51,381 nt of DNA from a virus. The notes under the pieces were generated by a model. The model ran no database searches, was not told where the DNA came from, and worked only from the letters and a program-made list of their open reading frames with translations. The stretch covers positions 1 to 51,381 of IMG/VR virus record IMGVR_UViG_3300019360_000016. The stretch is one strand, 5' to 3'. Both the position numbers and the translations under genes were made by a program. Shown here one piece after another: positions 24,441 through 31,139 of the stretch (position 1 is its first letter; each line of letters begins with the position of its first letter).

Positions 24441-25281
24441 CTATCTTCTCCAGACAAAGAGGTGTATCCTTGACCAAACCGGACAGTTCTCCGGTTGCCG
24501 CAAACTTCACCAACTCACCACCACTTAACCACCGCCCACCACCCTTGGTGCTGGGCAACTCCACAAACAGGAGTTTCTTCCAGTGCTTCACATCACGAGC
24601 CCTGCCGAGCGGAGCATATTTATCCCGCCGCCCGTCGTAAATACACAGCACTCCGTTTTGATTGATGAACGGCAAATGCATAGCCACCCTGTGTCCGATC
24701 AACGATTCCGACCACGACTTCGCGGTTTCCGTTTTCGGCCACACCTTGGGGCGAACATTAGCCGAATACAATCTCTCCAACTGTTGATCCAAGTCGGCGG
24801 GCACACCGTAGGGGGGAGCCATGTCGAACAAAAACGGAATGGTCTGCTCCAACCGCAGGCCCCGAATTGTGGATTGCACCTTGGCGTAAGTATCTCCGCC
24901 CCGTGCTGCAATCGCCATCACCGCCCAATCAAACAATCCGAACGTTTCCCGAAACACCGCCTCATCTTGGCCGGACGGATGAGCGCTGGTGCCGGGGTGA
25001 CTATGTATCCACACCCTCATGAATTGGCGTGCCTCCCACCCCGCCCCTTCCCACACCTCCAAAATATCCTGAAGGCTGGACGGGCAAAACTCTGTCCATG
25101 CCGGCTCATCGAATTGTACCGGCACAATCAGATCAGTGACCACCAAGCTCTCCGGGTCCGGCGTTACCCCCAACACCGATACCTCAGTCGGCCCTCTCCT
25201 CATCAACCACTGTAACTTCAACCACGCCAGGGGTTTCAGCACCACCTGTGTTGGCGGTTTCTGGGGTCTTGTCTCCGTCAT
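24415..25281 (-). CDS. JAMM/MPN+ metallopeptidase (ubiquitin-like deconjugase)
   Basis: 288 residues. All JAMM residues are present: E33 in PTEVSVLG, H93 and H95 in WIHSHPG, S103 and D106 in HPSGQD (HxH then ten residues then D). Residues 1-160 are the JAB domain; the rest is a second domain (GHRVAMHLPFINQNGVLCIY; KKLLFVELPSTKGGG), as in PRTRC protein A-like proteins. It should cleave isopeptide bonds or trim the ubiquitin-like C terminus, in the cytoplasm. Start has AAAAGGAG upstream and lies 98 bases inside the previous gene. Confidence 0.92.
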   Translation of the reverse strand: MTETRPQKPPTQVVLKPLAWLKLQWLMRRGPTEVSVLGVTPDPESLVVTDLIVPVQFDEPAWTEFCPSSLQDILEVWEGAGWEARQFMRVWIHSHPGTSAHPSGQDEAVFRETFGLFDWAVMAIAARGGDTYAKVQSTIRGLRLEQTIPFLFDMAPPYGVPADLDQQLERLYSANVRPKVWPKTETAKSWSESLIGHRVAMHLPFINQNGVLCIYDGRRDKYAPLGRARDVKHWKKLLFVELPSTKGGGRWLSGGELVKFAATGELSGLVKDTPLCLEKIDESPLLIG

Positions 25282-26380
25282 GTTTTCTCCTTTTCGTTTT
25301 CGGATTACACTTCACACAGCAACCCTCACTACCCATGTGGGTTGGACAAAAGGACAGGCGGCATTTCTTACATACCCCGCCCAAATTGTGCTTAGGACAC
25401 ACCGTTTTCCCGCAATATCGGCCAGTGGGGGTTCCCACGGCGCAACTAGCTTTATGATAGGTGCTGATAGTTCGTGCCACACACACCCGACAGAACCCCG
25501 CCTCCGGACCCCTCGCCTCCACCACACAAACCGGACAGACATACGGATTCGCTGAAACCGGGCTCAACGGAACTGCGGCCCGACAATGAAGACAATCCGA
25601 CCGGCAACCCGCACACTTAGGCGTATTCATATCCCGGTGGTAGGGCTTGAAGCAGACGTTGCACACTTCCCCCTTCTCATCCCAAAACGCCATGCTTTTG
25701 ATGTGCCGCCCAGTCATATCATGCTGATGTAGGTAGTCCCACAACACACTGAACGCTTCCGGAACATCTTGGTGGCGAAGGGCTCTTTCATACGGCATTT
25801 CCGCTCCACCCAAACACGGCTTGAACCATCCCTCCATTATTGTCCACTGTTCCTGCCACTGAGGGGCTGCCTCGTGAGGATGCAAAATGTGGGGCGAAAT
25901 CTGCTGCTGCAAATCCGCATACCGATGCGGCGACCTATCTCCGAACACCCTAAACAACGGCTGGGCATTCTGATTCAACCGCCACAACCAAAACGGAATC
26001 ATCACTCGAAACTGCCCCAACCTCACCGGATCATCTCCCACATAGCCCGGTACTGGTGGGTCCACCGGCAGGGATACCATCGGGGTGTCAATCCATACCC
26101 GCTGAATGCCCCCCCTTGAATCTGCTCCCCACTCTCCACCCGGAATACACGTCGCCAAGGCCAATATCAATGCGTCGGGATTCTCATACAGCTTGTAGGG
26201 CACACGCCGCGATGCCCCTGTCATGCCGAACTCCGAGTTGGCGATGTGCTCTGCGGCTACTGTATCCGCCAACTCAGCCCACTCCAAAAACATTTCCTTC
26301 GTCAGTCGTCGTTGCTCCTCCTCTGTCGGCGTGCGGCACATGTACATCCACAACTTGGTGACAACTTCCTCTCTCGTCAT
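25184..26380 (-). CDS. Possible E2-like domain fused to cysteine-rich (RING/ribbon-like) zinc domain
   Basis: 398 residues from ATG 26380 (GAGGAG upstream). Residues 1-235: helical start, then beta strands (FRVMIPFWLW), SPHILHPHE (162-170) and a solitary Cys in FKPCLGG (C189), the order expected of divergent bacterial E2 (UBC) folds: His-Pro-His, then a catalytic Cys followed by helices. Residues 240-358 hold 19 Cys, mostly in CxxC pairs (CNVC, CAGC, CLHC, CPVC, CRVC, CKKC, CVKC) plus CPKH and CPTH, which suggests several treble-clef or ribbon zinc sites. A charged tail follows. Zinc binding is clear; E2 and E3-like roles are inference from pattern and operon. Confidence 0.75.
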   Translation of the reverse strand: MTREEVVTKLWMYMCRTPTEEEQRRLTKEMFLEWAELADTVAAEHIANSEFGMTGASRRVPYKLYENPDALILALATCIPGGEWGADSRGGIQRVWIDTPMVSLPVDPPVPGYVGDDPVRLGQFRVMIPFWLWRLNQNAQPLFRVFGDRSPHRYADLQQQISPHILHPHEAAPQWQEQWTIMEGWFKPCLGGAEMPYERALRHQDVPEAFSVLWDYLHQHDMTGRHIKSMAFWDEKGEVCNVCFKPYHRDMNTPKCAGCRSDCLHCRAAVPLSPVSANPYVCPVCVVEARGPEAGFCRVCVARTISTYHKASCAVGTPTGRYCGKTVCPKHNLGGVCKKCRLSFCPTHMGSEGCCVKCNPKTKRRKHDGDKTPETANTGGAETPGVVEVTVVDEERAD

Positions 26381-26475
26381 GTCTGTCTCCTCAAAACTAA
26401 GCGGCATAGAGCTATCACCGCACTTGTATCCCGCAGACACTCACAAGCTCCTTAAACGGTGCTCGCGGCATTCTC

Positions 26476-26721
26476 TCAGGCCCCCGCCACGTTCGCCGGA
26501 GCCACCCCGATCCGGCTACCGTCCTGCACCGTCGTCCGGGCGGCTTCCTCAGCATCAACCGTTCGGCGACTCCCATCCGGGGCCGTCAACCGAATCGTAA
26601 CCTTGGTGGAGGGATTGCTGCCGATCTGCCGCTCCACAATCTCCTTCACCGTGGTCCCTTCCGGGACCTCCAACTCCACAACCTGCCCCTCTCCAAACGG
26701 GGAACTAAACTTGATCTGCAT
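26476..26721 (-). CDS. Ubiquitin-like (beta-grasp) modifier
   Basis: 81 residues from ATG 26721 (GGAG seven bases upstream; another ATG at 26733). Secondary structure pattern fits a beta-grasp: MQIKFSSP, a second strand VVELEVP, helix TVKEIVERQI, strand KVTIRLTAPDG, and a final VQDGSRIGVAP strand. It ends ANVAGA; removal of the last Ala would leave a C-terminal Gly. First gene of the cassette, upstream of the E2/zinc, JAMM and E1-like genes, as expected for the modifier. Confidence 0.8.
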   Translation of the reverse strand: MQIKFSSPFGEGQVVELEVPEGTTVKEIVERQIGSNPSTKVTIRLTAPDGSRRTVDAEEAARTTVQDGSRIGVAPANVAGA

Positions 26722-26853
26722 AGCTTTCTCCATGAAGAAAAATACCCTTGTTCCCGAAACCGGCCACAGATTGAGGAGTGTTTCCTCGTTCTGGTGGGGG
26801 ACATTTTCCCTTTGGCGGCATCGGTCACGTTCCTGGGACCTACACCGGCCCCA

Positions 26854-26993
26854 TAGCCACAGGAGGGACTTGAACCCTCACCGGCAGGACACACTCCGAA
26901 GTTATTAGCCGCTCGGTGTGCCCCGTTCCCGAAGTAACCGCAGTCACTTCGTTCAGCATTGTCTGCCTGCCTCTACTTGGGCTACTGTGGCTA
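26854..26993 (-). ncRNA. tRNA-like RNA with large insertion
   Basis: A perfect 9-bp acceptor-like stem, TAGCCACAG/CTGTGGCTA, closes the element. Next come TA, a D-arm-like GCC-CAAGTAGA-GGC, then a stem GGCAGG/CCTGCC and a canonical T-arm GAGGG-TTCAAGT-CCCTC joined directly to the acceptor. About 79 bases, including the hairpin CGAAGTGAC-TGCG-GTTACTTCG, replace the anticodon loop. No anticodon can be assigned. It might be an interrupted tRNA, a tRNA-like domain of another RNA, or a decayed tRNA. Confidence 0.6.
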
Positions 26994-27060
26994 AGGAGAC
27001 TTCATCGCCGCCCTACATGACGGGGTGGACCGGGCGACAACAATTCTCAGAGGTCTCCTT
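26993..27060 (-). ncRNA. Hairpin RNA abutting the tRNA-like element
   Basis: A perfect 8-bp outer stem, AAGGAGAC/GTCTCCTT, encloses an inner stem around GTCGCCC/GGGCGGCGAT with an 18-base loop. It ends exactly where the tRNA-like acceptor stem starts, so both may be parts of one transcript. Its outer 5' strand contains AAGGAG. Confidence 0.5.
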
Positions 27061-27086
27061 CCCCTGTAAGGAGTGATCCACCTCAA

Positions 27087-27707
27087 CTACAATTTGGAAA
27101 CCTGCGCAAAGTGCTGTTTCCACAGTCGTCGCCACTGGGCTCTCCTCTTACTACAAGGGATACTACTAGCCTGAGAGTTGAACCAGTGGATATAGGCCCT
27201 GAGGAGTGGATACATGGATTGCCCGCCGGTGTCGATCCACCACTTTATCAGGGAGGACATCAACCATTTCGCATCCTTCGGCTCAAACGAATCAAACCAC
27301 ACCACGACTGCCGCAAACTCTTTACTCGACACCTCTGGGTTGAGTTGCCGCTCCAATGCCTGCACCTCAAAGGGCAGAGTGAGTGCGTTCCCTATCGGCA
27401 CCCAAGTGAGTTTTCCGTTCGGGGCCAGACACTCTTTGGCTGCCCCCACCAGACTCATCGCACACCCCCCGCAGGCGTTGCGGGCCTTAGTGAATTCCTC
27501 CCTGTGGAAGTATCCCTGTAAACTCGGAGCCATCCCGTCCTCCAACGGGCAGGAGAGTTTCCCGAACGTACCCATTATCAGCCGAAATCCCTGCCGCAAC
27601 AGCTCCCTCATTTTCTGTGCCAAGAGGACACGTCTGGCCCGTTTCGAGTACGACCCGAACGGCTTGAAGGATGTAACTTCCTTCGCAACTTTGTTCTTTT
27701 CTGCCAT
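27087..27707 (-). CDS. Hypothetical protein upstream of the conjugation cassette
   Basis: 206 residues from ATG 27707 with GGAG six bases upstream. Basic, helical ends (SYSKRARRVLLAQKMRELLR; CSKRRAQWRRLWKQHF) around a central CGGC and KLTWVPIGNALTLPFEV. No family recognised. Separated from the ubiquitin-like gene by the structured RNA region. A GTG-started frame (about 27608-27820) overlaps its 5' end but is judged a shadow. Confidence 0.7.
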   Translation of the reverse strand: MAEKNKVAKEVTSFKPFGSYSKRARRVLLAQKMRELLRQGFRLIMGTFGKLSCPLEDGMAPSLQGYFHREEFTKARNACGGCAMSLVGAAKECLAPNGKLTWVPIGNALTLPFEVQALERQLNPEVSSKEFAAVVVWFDSFEPKDAKWLMSSLIKWWIDTGGQSMYPLLRAYIHWFNSQASSIPCSKRRAQWRRLWKQHFAQVSKL

Positions 27708-27916
27708 AACTTGCTCCGCGTTCTGGATTTCCGGGCCACCCACAACGAATGGCCGCGACTCTCTTGTTCCACAGGGTCCTCTATTTCTACAGTGACCCCG
27801 ACATACACTGCAACTCCTATAATGTCGGAGTGCAACTGATTAACTTAAACTCTCCCCGCTCCAGCCGAAGGAGCAAACCTCAACCATCCCCCAGCCTCTG
27901 TCGAACTGGGGGCATG

Positions 27917-27954
27917 AAAAAACCCCACGAATAGCACTAGCCACCCGTGGGGTT
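27917..27954 (-). terminator. Intrinsic terminator after the micropeptide cluster
   Basis: On the minus strand, a perfect 9-bp stem AACCCCACG/CGTGGGGTT is followed by further T residues. A second hairpin, CCCCCAG/CTGGGGG, follows at about 27884-27912. It ends the transcript carrying the genes from 28878 to 27984. Confidence 0.8.
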
Positions 27955-27983
27955 CCCCTCTCAAACACCGACTTGTCGTCGAA

Positions 27984-28106
27984 TCATTTCCACCATTGAC
28001 TCCGCCGATACCGGGTCCAGATATGGGCGAGGATTTCGGCTAGTACTATGCTCACAGTCGCAGTTGTCAATACGGCGATCAAAAACTCAGGACCATTTGC
28101 CGTCAT
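27984..28106 (-). CDS. Membrane micropeptide (40 aa), AH-RY-WW type
   Basis: ATG 28106 overlaps the previous stop as TGATG. MTANGPEFLIAVLTTATVSI leads a single membrane helix, followed by AHIWTRYRRSQWWK. The arrangement mirrors the peptide immediately upstream (AHVFYRIKRGRWW). Probably a diverged tandem copy; holin-like or membrane-regulatory role possible. Confidence 0.65.
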   Translation of the reverse strand: MTANGPEFLIAVLTTATVSIVLAEILAHIWTRYRRSQWWK

Positions 28107-28216
28107 CACCACCACCTCCCCCTCTTAATGCGATAAAACACATGGGCCAGTGCTAGGGCTCCCACCAGCCCCACAATGGTCATCAGCAGACTAGCAAGTA
28201 GTAACTCTGGAGTCAT
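28106..28216 (-). CDS. Membrane micropeptide (36 aa), AH-RI-WW type
   Basis: ATG 28216 has GGAG nine bases upstream. MTPELLLASLLMTIVGLVGA plus LALAHVFYRIKRGRWW: one membrane helix and a basic, Trp-ending tail. Paralogue of the next gene. A 26-codon frame (28191-28271) overlapping its 5' end is doubtful. Confidence 0.65.
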   Translation of the reverse strand: MTPELLLASLLMTIVGLVGALALAHVFYRIKRGRWW

Positions 28217-28276
28217 GCGGTTTTTCTCCGTTCACCACTACTACTTCGACCGATACGAGACACACCACCATAACTC

Positions 28277-28354
28277 CTACACCAACCACGGGATGAGTAT
28301 GAGTCCTGCACCAGACAGAATACCAATAACAAACTGAGCCCACGGAGGTATCAT
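28277..28354 (-). CDS. Membrane micropeptide (25 aa)
   Basis: ATG 28354 has GGAG six bases upstream and overlaps the previous stop as ATGA. MIPPWAQFVIGILSGAGLIL then IPWLV: a single hydrophobic helix without charges. Confidence 0.55.
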   Translation of the reverse strand: MIPPWAQFVIGILSGAGLILIPWLV

Positions 28355-28440
28355 TTCAATCTCCATCTCGGACACAACACACCGAGAATAGCAGTAATCG
28401 CAACCTTCGCTGCCGTCCAGATTATCACGCCCCAGCCCAT
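28351..28440 (-). CDS. Membrane micropeptide (29 aa)
   Basis: ATG 28440; MGWGVIIWTAAKVAITAILG and VLCPRWRLK: one membrane helix and a basic tail. No clear ribosome site. A 15-codon frame (28472-28425, MTPELNEAFIGWAGA) precedes and overlaps it in another frame; its MTPEL start matches the 28106-28216 peptide, so a frameshift could join the two. Confidence 0.5.
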   Translation of the reverse strand: MGWGVIIWTAAKVAITAILGVLCPRWRLK

Positions 28441-28468
28441 CCAATAAATGCTTCGTTCAATTCCGGCG

Positions 28469-28660
28469 TCATACAGTCTTACCTTTCCGGGCCTCATTTA
28501 CCGAGACCCCTTCACTCTTACACTTCGGACACCACGGCACATACTGGGCCCGTTTCGGCATGGAGGCAATCACCACCACGCTCCACTCAAACCCACAACA
28601 CTTCCACGTCGCCAACTCCCATCCCTTCCGGTGGGTCCGGGTAATCTTCGGTCCAGCCAT
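28469..28660 (-). CDS. Small zinc-ribbon protein (63 aa)
   Basis: ATG 28660 follows the previous stop by five bases. KCCGFEWSVVVIASMPKRAQ followed by WCPKCKSEG: CC plus CPKC probably bind one zinc. Basic N terminus (KITRTHRKGWEL). Likely a nucleic-acid or protein-binding accessory. Confidence 0.65.
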   Translation of the reverse strand: MAGPKITRTHRKGWELATWKCCGFEWSVVVIASMPKRAQYVPWCPKCKSEGVSVNEARKGKTV

Positions 28661-28665
28661 AACGG

Positions 28666-28878
28666 TTAATCCCAGTCGTCTCCCTGTTGGGCCGGTTTTC
28701 CCGCCTCCAGCCACCTCTCGTAGTCGGAGAGGTACACGGCCGGTTTCACTCCGATCATCGGACAAGTCTGCCCGGTTATCCATTCCTGAAAACGGGCCCA
28801 ATCCTTGGCGGTGTGGTGGTCTTTAATGTCCTCCCCCCACACATACGCAATGCCCATCATTTTGTGTACCGGTATCAT
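28666..28878 (-). CDS. Small hypothetical protein (70 aa)
   Basis: ATG 28878 overlaps the primase-helicase stop as ATGA. MIPVHKMMGIAYVWGEDIKD, then FQEWITGQTCP and YLSDYERWLEAGKPAQ. It shares EWITGQ and a Leu-Tyr helix with the 23509-23736 product. Function unknown; translationally coupled to the helicase. Confidence 0.68.
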   Translation of the reverse strand: MIPVHKMMGIAYVWGEDIKDHHTAKDWARFQEWITGQTCPMIGVKPAVYLSDYERWLEAGKPAQQGDDWD

Positions 28879-30248
28879 CGTTCGGCCTCCGTCAATCCCA
28901 CCCATACATGCGGTTTCTGGGCCCCGGCTTTACGTCGAGCCGATACAATACCCGGAAACACCCTACTCACATCCGCAATCAGGCGGGGGGGCGTGTACCC
29001 CACCGGAAGGACAATCTCCTTCCGTGCTTCCGCAACCCGAATCGCATCCCACAAGTCACTGCGGGGCACAGCTACATCACGGGCCGGCTCATAACTGTAC
29101 TGGGTCAGGAGCCACGTCCTGATCGGATCAGACTCCGCCCTCAATGAGTCCCCTGCCTCGGTGACTGCCCGGCTCTCCGTGAATCGACCGTTAGTCCACA
29201 GGCGGATCAGCCCCTTCACCGCCCAGTTGAAGATTCCCGGTAACTCCGCCGCCGCAATTTTCTTCCCCAAATCTGGAATCTGTTTGTCGCTGGGCACAGT
29301 GTTAGTCCAAGGCATAAGTATGATCCGTCTCCACAAGGCGTTGGTAGGGTCCGCAAACTGGGGTCTCTGATTCATGGAGATCACGAACCGAGCGGTGGGA
29401 TCGGCGGTGAACGTATCCTTCCCTTTGCGTTCAAAGGTGAACGATTCCCCCGTAACAAGGTGTCGAAGCGTTGCAACCGGAACCCGAATACCTGGGTCCG
29501 TCTCCCCACATATGTTGACCAACTTACCCAATGTTCCCACCGGAGCAAATTGCCGTCCGAGTGACCCTAGATCGGTGGCAGAACAGTTCCCGTGTCCGAC
29601 CATAGCTCTAAGTACATCCATCGCTTGTGTCTTACCGTTAGCTCCAGGACCCTCCATGAGTAGCATCTTCTCCAAGGAGGTATCGAATGTACAACAATAC
29701 CCGAACCACTCCTGTAACACCGCCACCCGTTCGGGGTCCTGGGACAAACTCTGCCCCAGAAACTCCAGCCACCTCGGACACTCCGCATGAGGATCGTAGT
29801 CGTAGGGCAGGCAGGAGGTGCAAAACCACTCCTCACTGTGGGCGGCGAGCACCGGTTGCTTGCCCGCTAGGCAGGGGTGGAGGTCCAGAATCCCGTTGCG
29901 GAGGGCGGTCTTGAACCTGTGTTTGTCGGTTTGCCCTAGCTTTCCCGGCATCGCTTGGTCGAGGGGACAAAAACACGCCGATCTCAAACGTCCCTCTATC
30001 TCCATTGCGGAAAACCCCGAAACCTGTAATCCGGTAGCAGCAGTTTGGTGCCACCGGTCGATTAGCATTCGCATGAAGTCCTCCGATCCCGCCTCCTCGT
30101 AGTGTGTCCCTGAGTAATGCCAATAGCTGTTCGCCCACCAGACTAACTTTTTCCCGTAGTGGTTCAGAAACTTCCTCGATGCCAATACATACTTCATGCG
30201 GGAGCATTGAGGACTGGGTTTCTCCGTTTCCGGCAGGTCGGTGTTCAT
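28875..30248 (-). CDS. D5/P4-type primase-helicase (SF3)
   Basis: 457 residues. The N-terminal D5_N-like region (NHYGKKLVWWANSYWHYSGT; LRNGILDLHP) is followed by an SF3 helicase: Walker A GPGANGKT (200-207), Walker B-like LVNICGET (243-250), sensor FVISMNQRP (N293), and arginines WRR near 306-308. No zinc-finger primase domain is evident, so it may act mainly as replicative helicase with P4-like features. ATG 30248 lies inside the upstream gene; the first 416 bases are shared in another frame. Confidence 0.9.
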   Translation of the reverse strand: MNTDLPETEKPSPQCSRMKYVLASRKFLNHYGKKLVWWANSYWHYSGTHYEEAGSEDFMRMLIDRWHQTAATGLQVSGFSAMEIEGRLRSACFCPLDQAMPGKLGQTDKHRFKTALRNGILDLHPCLAGKQPVLAAHSEEWFCTSCLPYDYDPHAECPRWLEFLGQSLSQDPERVAVLQEWFGYCCTFDTSLEKMLLMEGPGANGKTQAMDVLRAMVGHGNCSATDLGSLGRQFAPVGTLGKLVNICGETDPGIRVPVATLRHLVTGESFTFERKGKDTFTADPTARFVISMNQRPQFADPTNALWRRIILMPWTNTVPSDKQIPDLGKKIAAAELPGIFNWAVKGLIRLWTNGRFTESRAVTEAGDSLRAESDPIRTWLLTQYSYEPARDVAVPRSDLWDAIRVAEARKEIVLPVGYTPPRLIADVSRVFPGIVSARRKAGAQKPHVWVGLTEAER

Positions 30249-30597
30249 AGTTCGGCATGTCCATTAACTCCGGGGGCAGTAATCCACGGGCAACCATCTC
30301 CCTCGTGTGCATGGCTCCCATAACGTTGAAGGCCATAGCCGCCTCGTGATCCTCGTCCACCATTCCTTGGGCGGCTTTCACCCTATGCCGCTCCAACGAA
30401 TCCATGTAGCGGGAGTACGGTATGCCCCGTTCCCAGTTGCGATCCCCGTATTTGGTGGCACCTAACTCCAACCACCGAGCCAACCGCTCAAGGAGCACCG
30501 GACTGATGAGGTCAAACCGTCCTTTCCCCGCCTGTGTATCGCGGCGTGCTCCGGTATTCCATTCCTGTCGGGTCCCCGAATCCTTCATATCGTACAT
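29833..30597 (-). CDS. MazZ-like (DUF5664) dATP/dGTP pyrophosphohydrolase with overlapping tail
   Basis: 254 residues from ATG 30597 (GAGGAG upstream). Residues 15-110 carry the DUF5664 pattern: KGRFDLISPVLLERLARWLE, LGATKYGDRNWERGIPYSRY and DEDHEAAMAFNVMGAM. Family members hydrolyse purine deoxynucleotides and accompany 2-aminoadenine synthesis in some phages. The last 138 codons coincide with the start of the primase-helicase in another frame and are Pro/Gly/Arg-rich; this tail may be accidental. It follows the HD phosphohydrolase gene with a 13-base overlap. Confidence 0.85.
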   Translation of the reverse strand: MYDMKDSGTRQEWNTGARRDTQAGKGRFDLISPVLLERLARWLELGATKYGDRNWERGIPYSRYMDSLERHRVKAAQGMVDEDHEAAMAFNVMGAMHTREMVARGLLPPELMDMPNYEHRPAGNGETQSSMLPHEVCIGIEEVSEPLREKVSLVGEQLLALLRDTLRGGGIGGLHANANRPVAPNCCYRITGFGVFRNGDRGTFEIGVFLSPRPSDAGKARANRQTQVQDRPPQRDSGPPPLPSGQATGARRPQ

Positions 30598-31139
30598 CCC
30601 AATCTCCTCTGTAACTCTGAGTGAGCAGCCAAAAACTCCTGACGACAATCACGAGCCCCCATCATAAACTCCACGGTTCTCGATGATCCCGGTGCCCTCG
30701 GAAACAGGTTGTCCCGTTCCATTTCTCGCTGGAACATATCCAAATCCTTGACCTCCTGTGGGATCGGCCACATGCCGCTGTAACGGGTAATGATCGTGCG
30801 TAGTAATCTGTTTTCAAATGTCTCCAGACTCAGTACATCAGCGGAGGTGTGTCCCAGACGCATATCGAGATGCTGCTTAATCGGTTGAATGATGTCTCCG
30901 ATGTAGGTCTCCGCCGAGTCGTGGTGCAAGGCGGACACCAAGAATGCGGGGTCCTCGTTAATGAACTTCGCATGTCGGTACACCCTCACAGCATGAGCCG
31001 CAACCGGCCAAGGGATTACCGTGTTCCCGTTGTACCGGTTTTGATTGGCCAAGCTGTGAACAATGTCCCCTATACGTATGGAGGAGGGGAGTAACGGATC
31101 AATGTCCACCTCCCCGGACAGCACACGAACCTTAATCAT
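30585..31139 (-). CDS. DatZ/YfbR-like HD phosphohydrolase
   Basis: 184 residues. HD-fold signature: RIGDIVHSLANQNRYNG, VAAHAVRVYRHA (H49), LVSALHHDSAETYIGDIIQP (H73, D74, E77, D82). The pattern is that of the YfbR and DatZ families; DatZ hydrolyses dATP in phages whose DNA contains 2-aminoadenine. Its neighbour is the MazZ-like gene. It would empty the dATP pool or clean other deoxynucleotides. GGAG precedes the ATG. Confidence 0.87.
   Translation of the reverse strand: MIKVRVLSGEVDIDPLLPSSIRIGDIVHSLANQNRYNGNTVIPWPVAAHAVRVYRHAKFINEDPAFLVSALHHDSAETYIGDIIQPIKQHLDMRLGHTSADVLSLETFENRLLRTIITRYSGMWPIPQEVKDLDMFQREMERDNLFPRAPGSSRTVEFMMGARDCRQEFLAAHSELQRRLGCTI

Larger units (their letters stand above)
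26734..27086 (-). other. Intergenic region holding two structured RNAs
   Basis: 353 bases without a convincing gene. It contains a hairpin RNA (26993-27060) and a tRNA-like RNA (26854-26993), both on the minus strand, and a leader of about 120 bases before the ubiquitin-like gene in which I see no clear promoter. Confidence 0.65.

Noticed and set aside
26854-26993. tmRNA
   Set aside because: Too short, no standard tag frame or pseudoknots visible; TAATAA inside is not preceded by a tag-like peptide.
27608-27835. 75-codon minus-strand frame upstream of the 27087-27707 gene
   Set aside because: Overlaps that gene, which has a much better ribosome site; the C-terminal half is clearly a shadow.
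29833-31139. Claim that the phage has 2-aminoadenine DNA
   Set aside because: PurZ, the synthase that defines the pathway, was not seen; DatZ-like and MazZ-like genes alone do not prove it.
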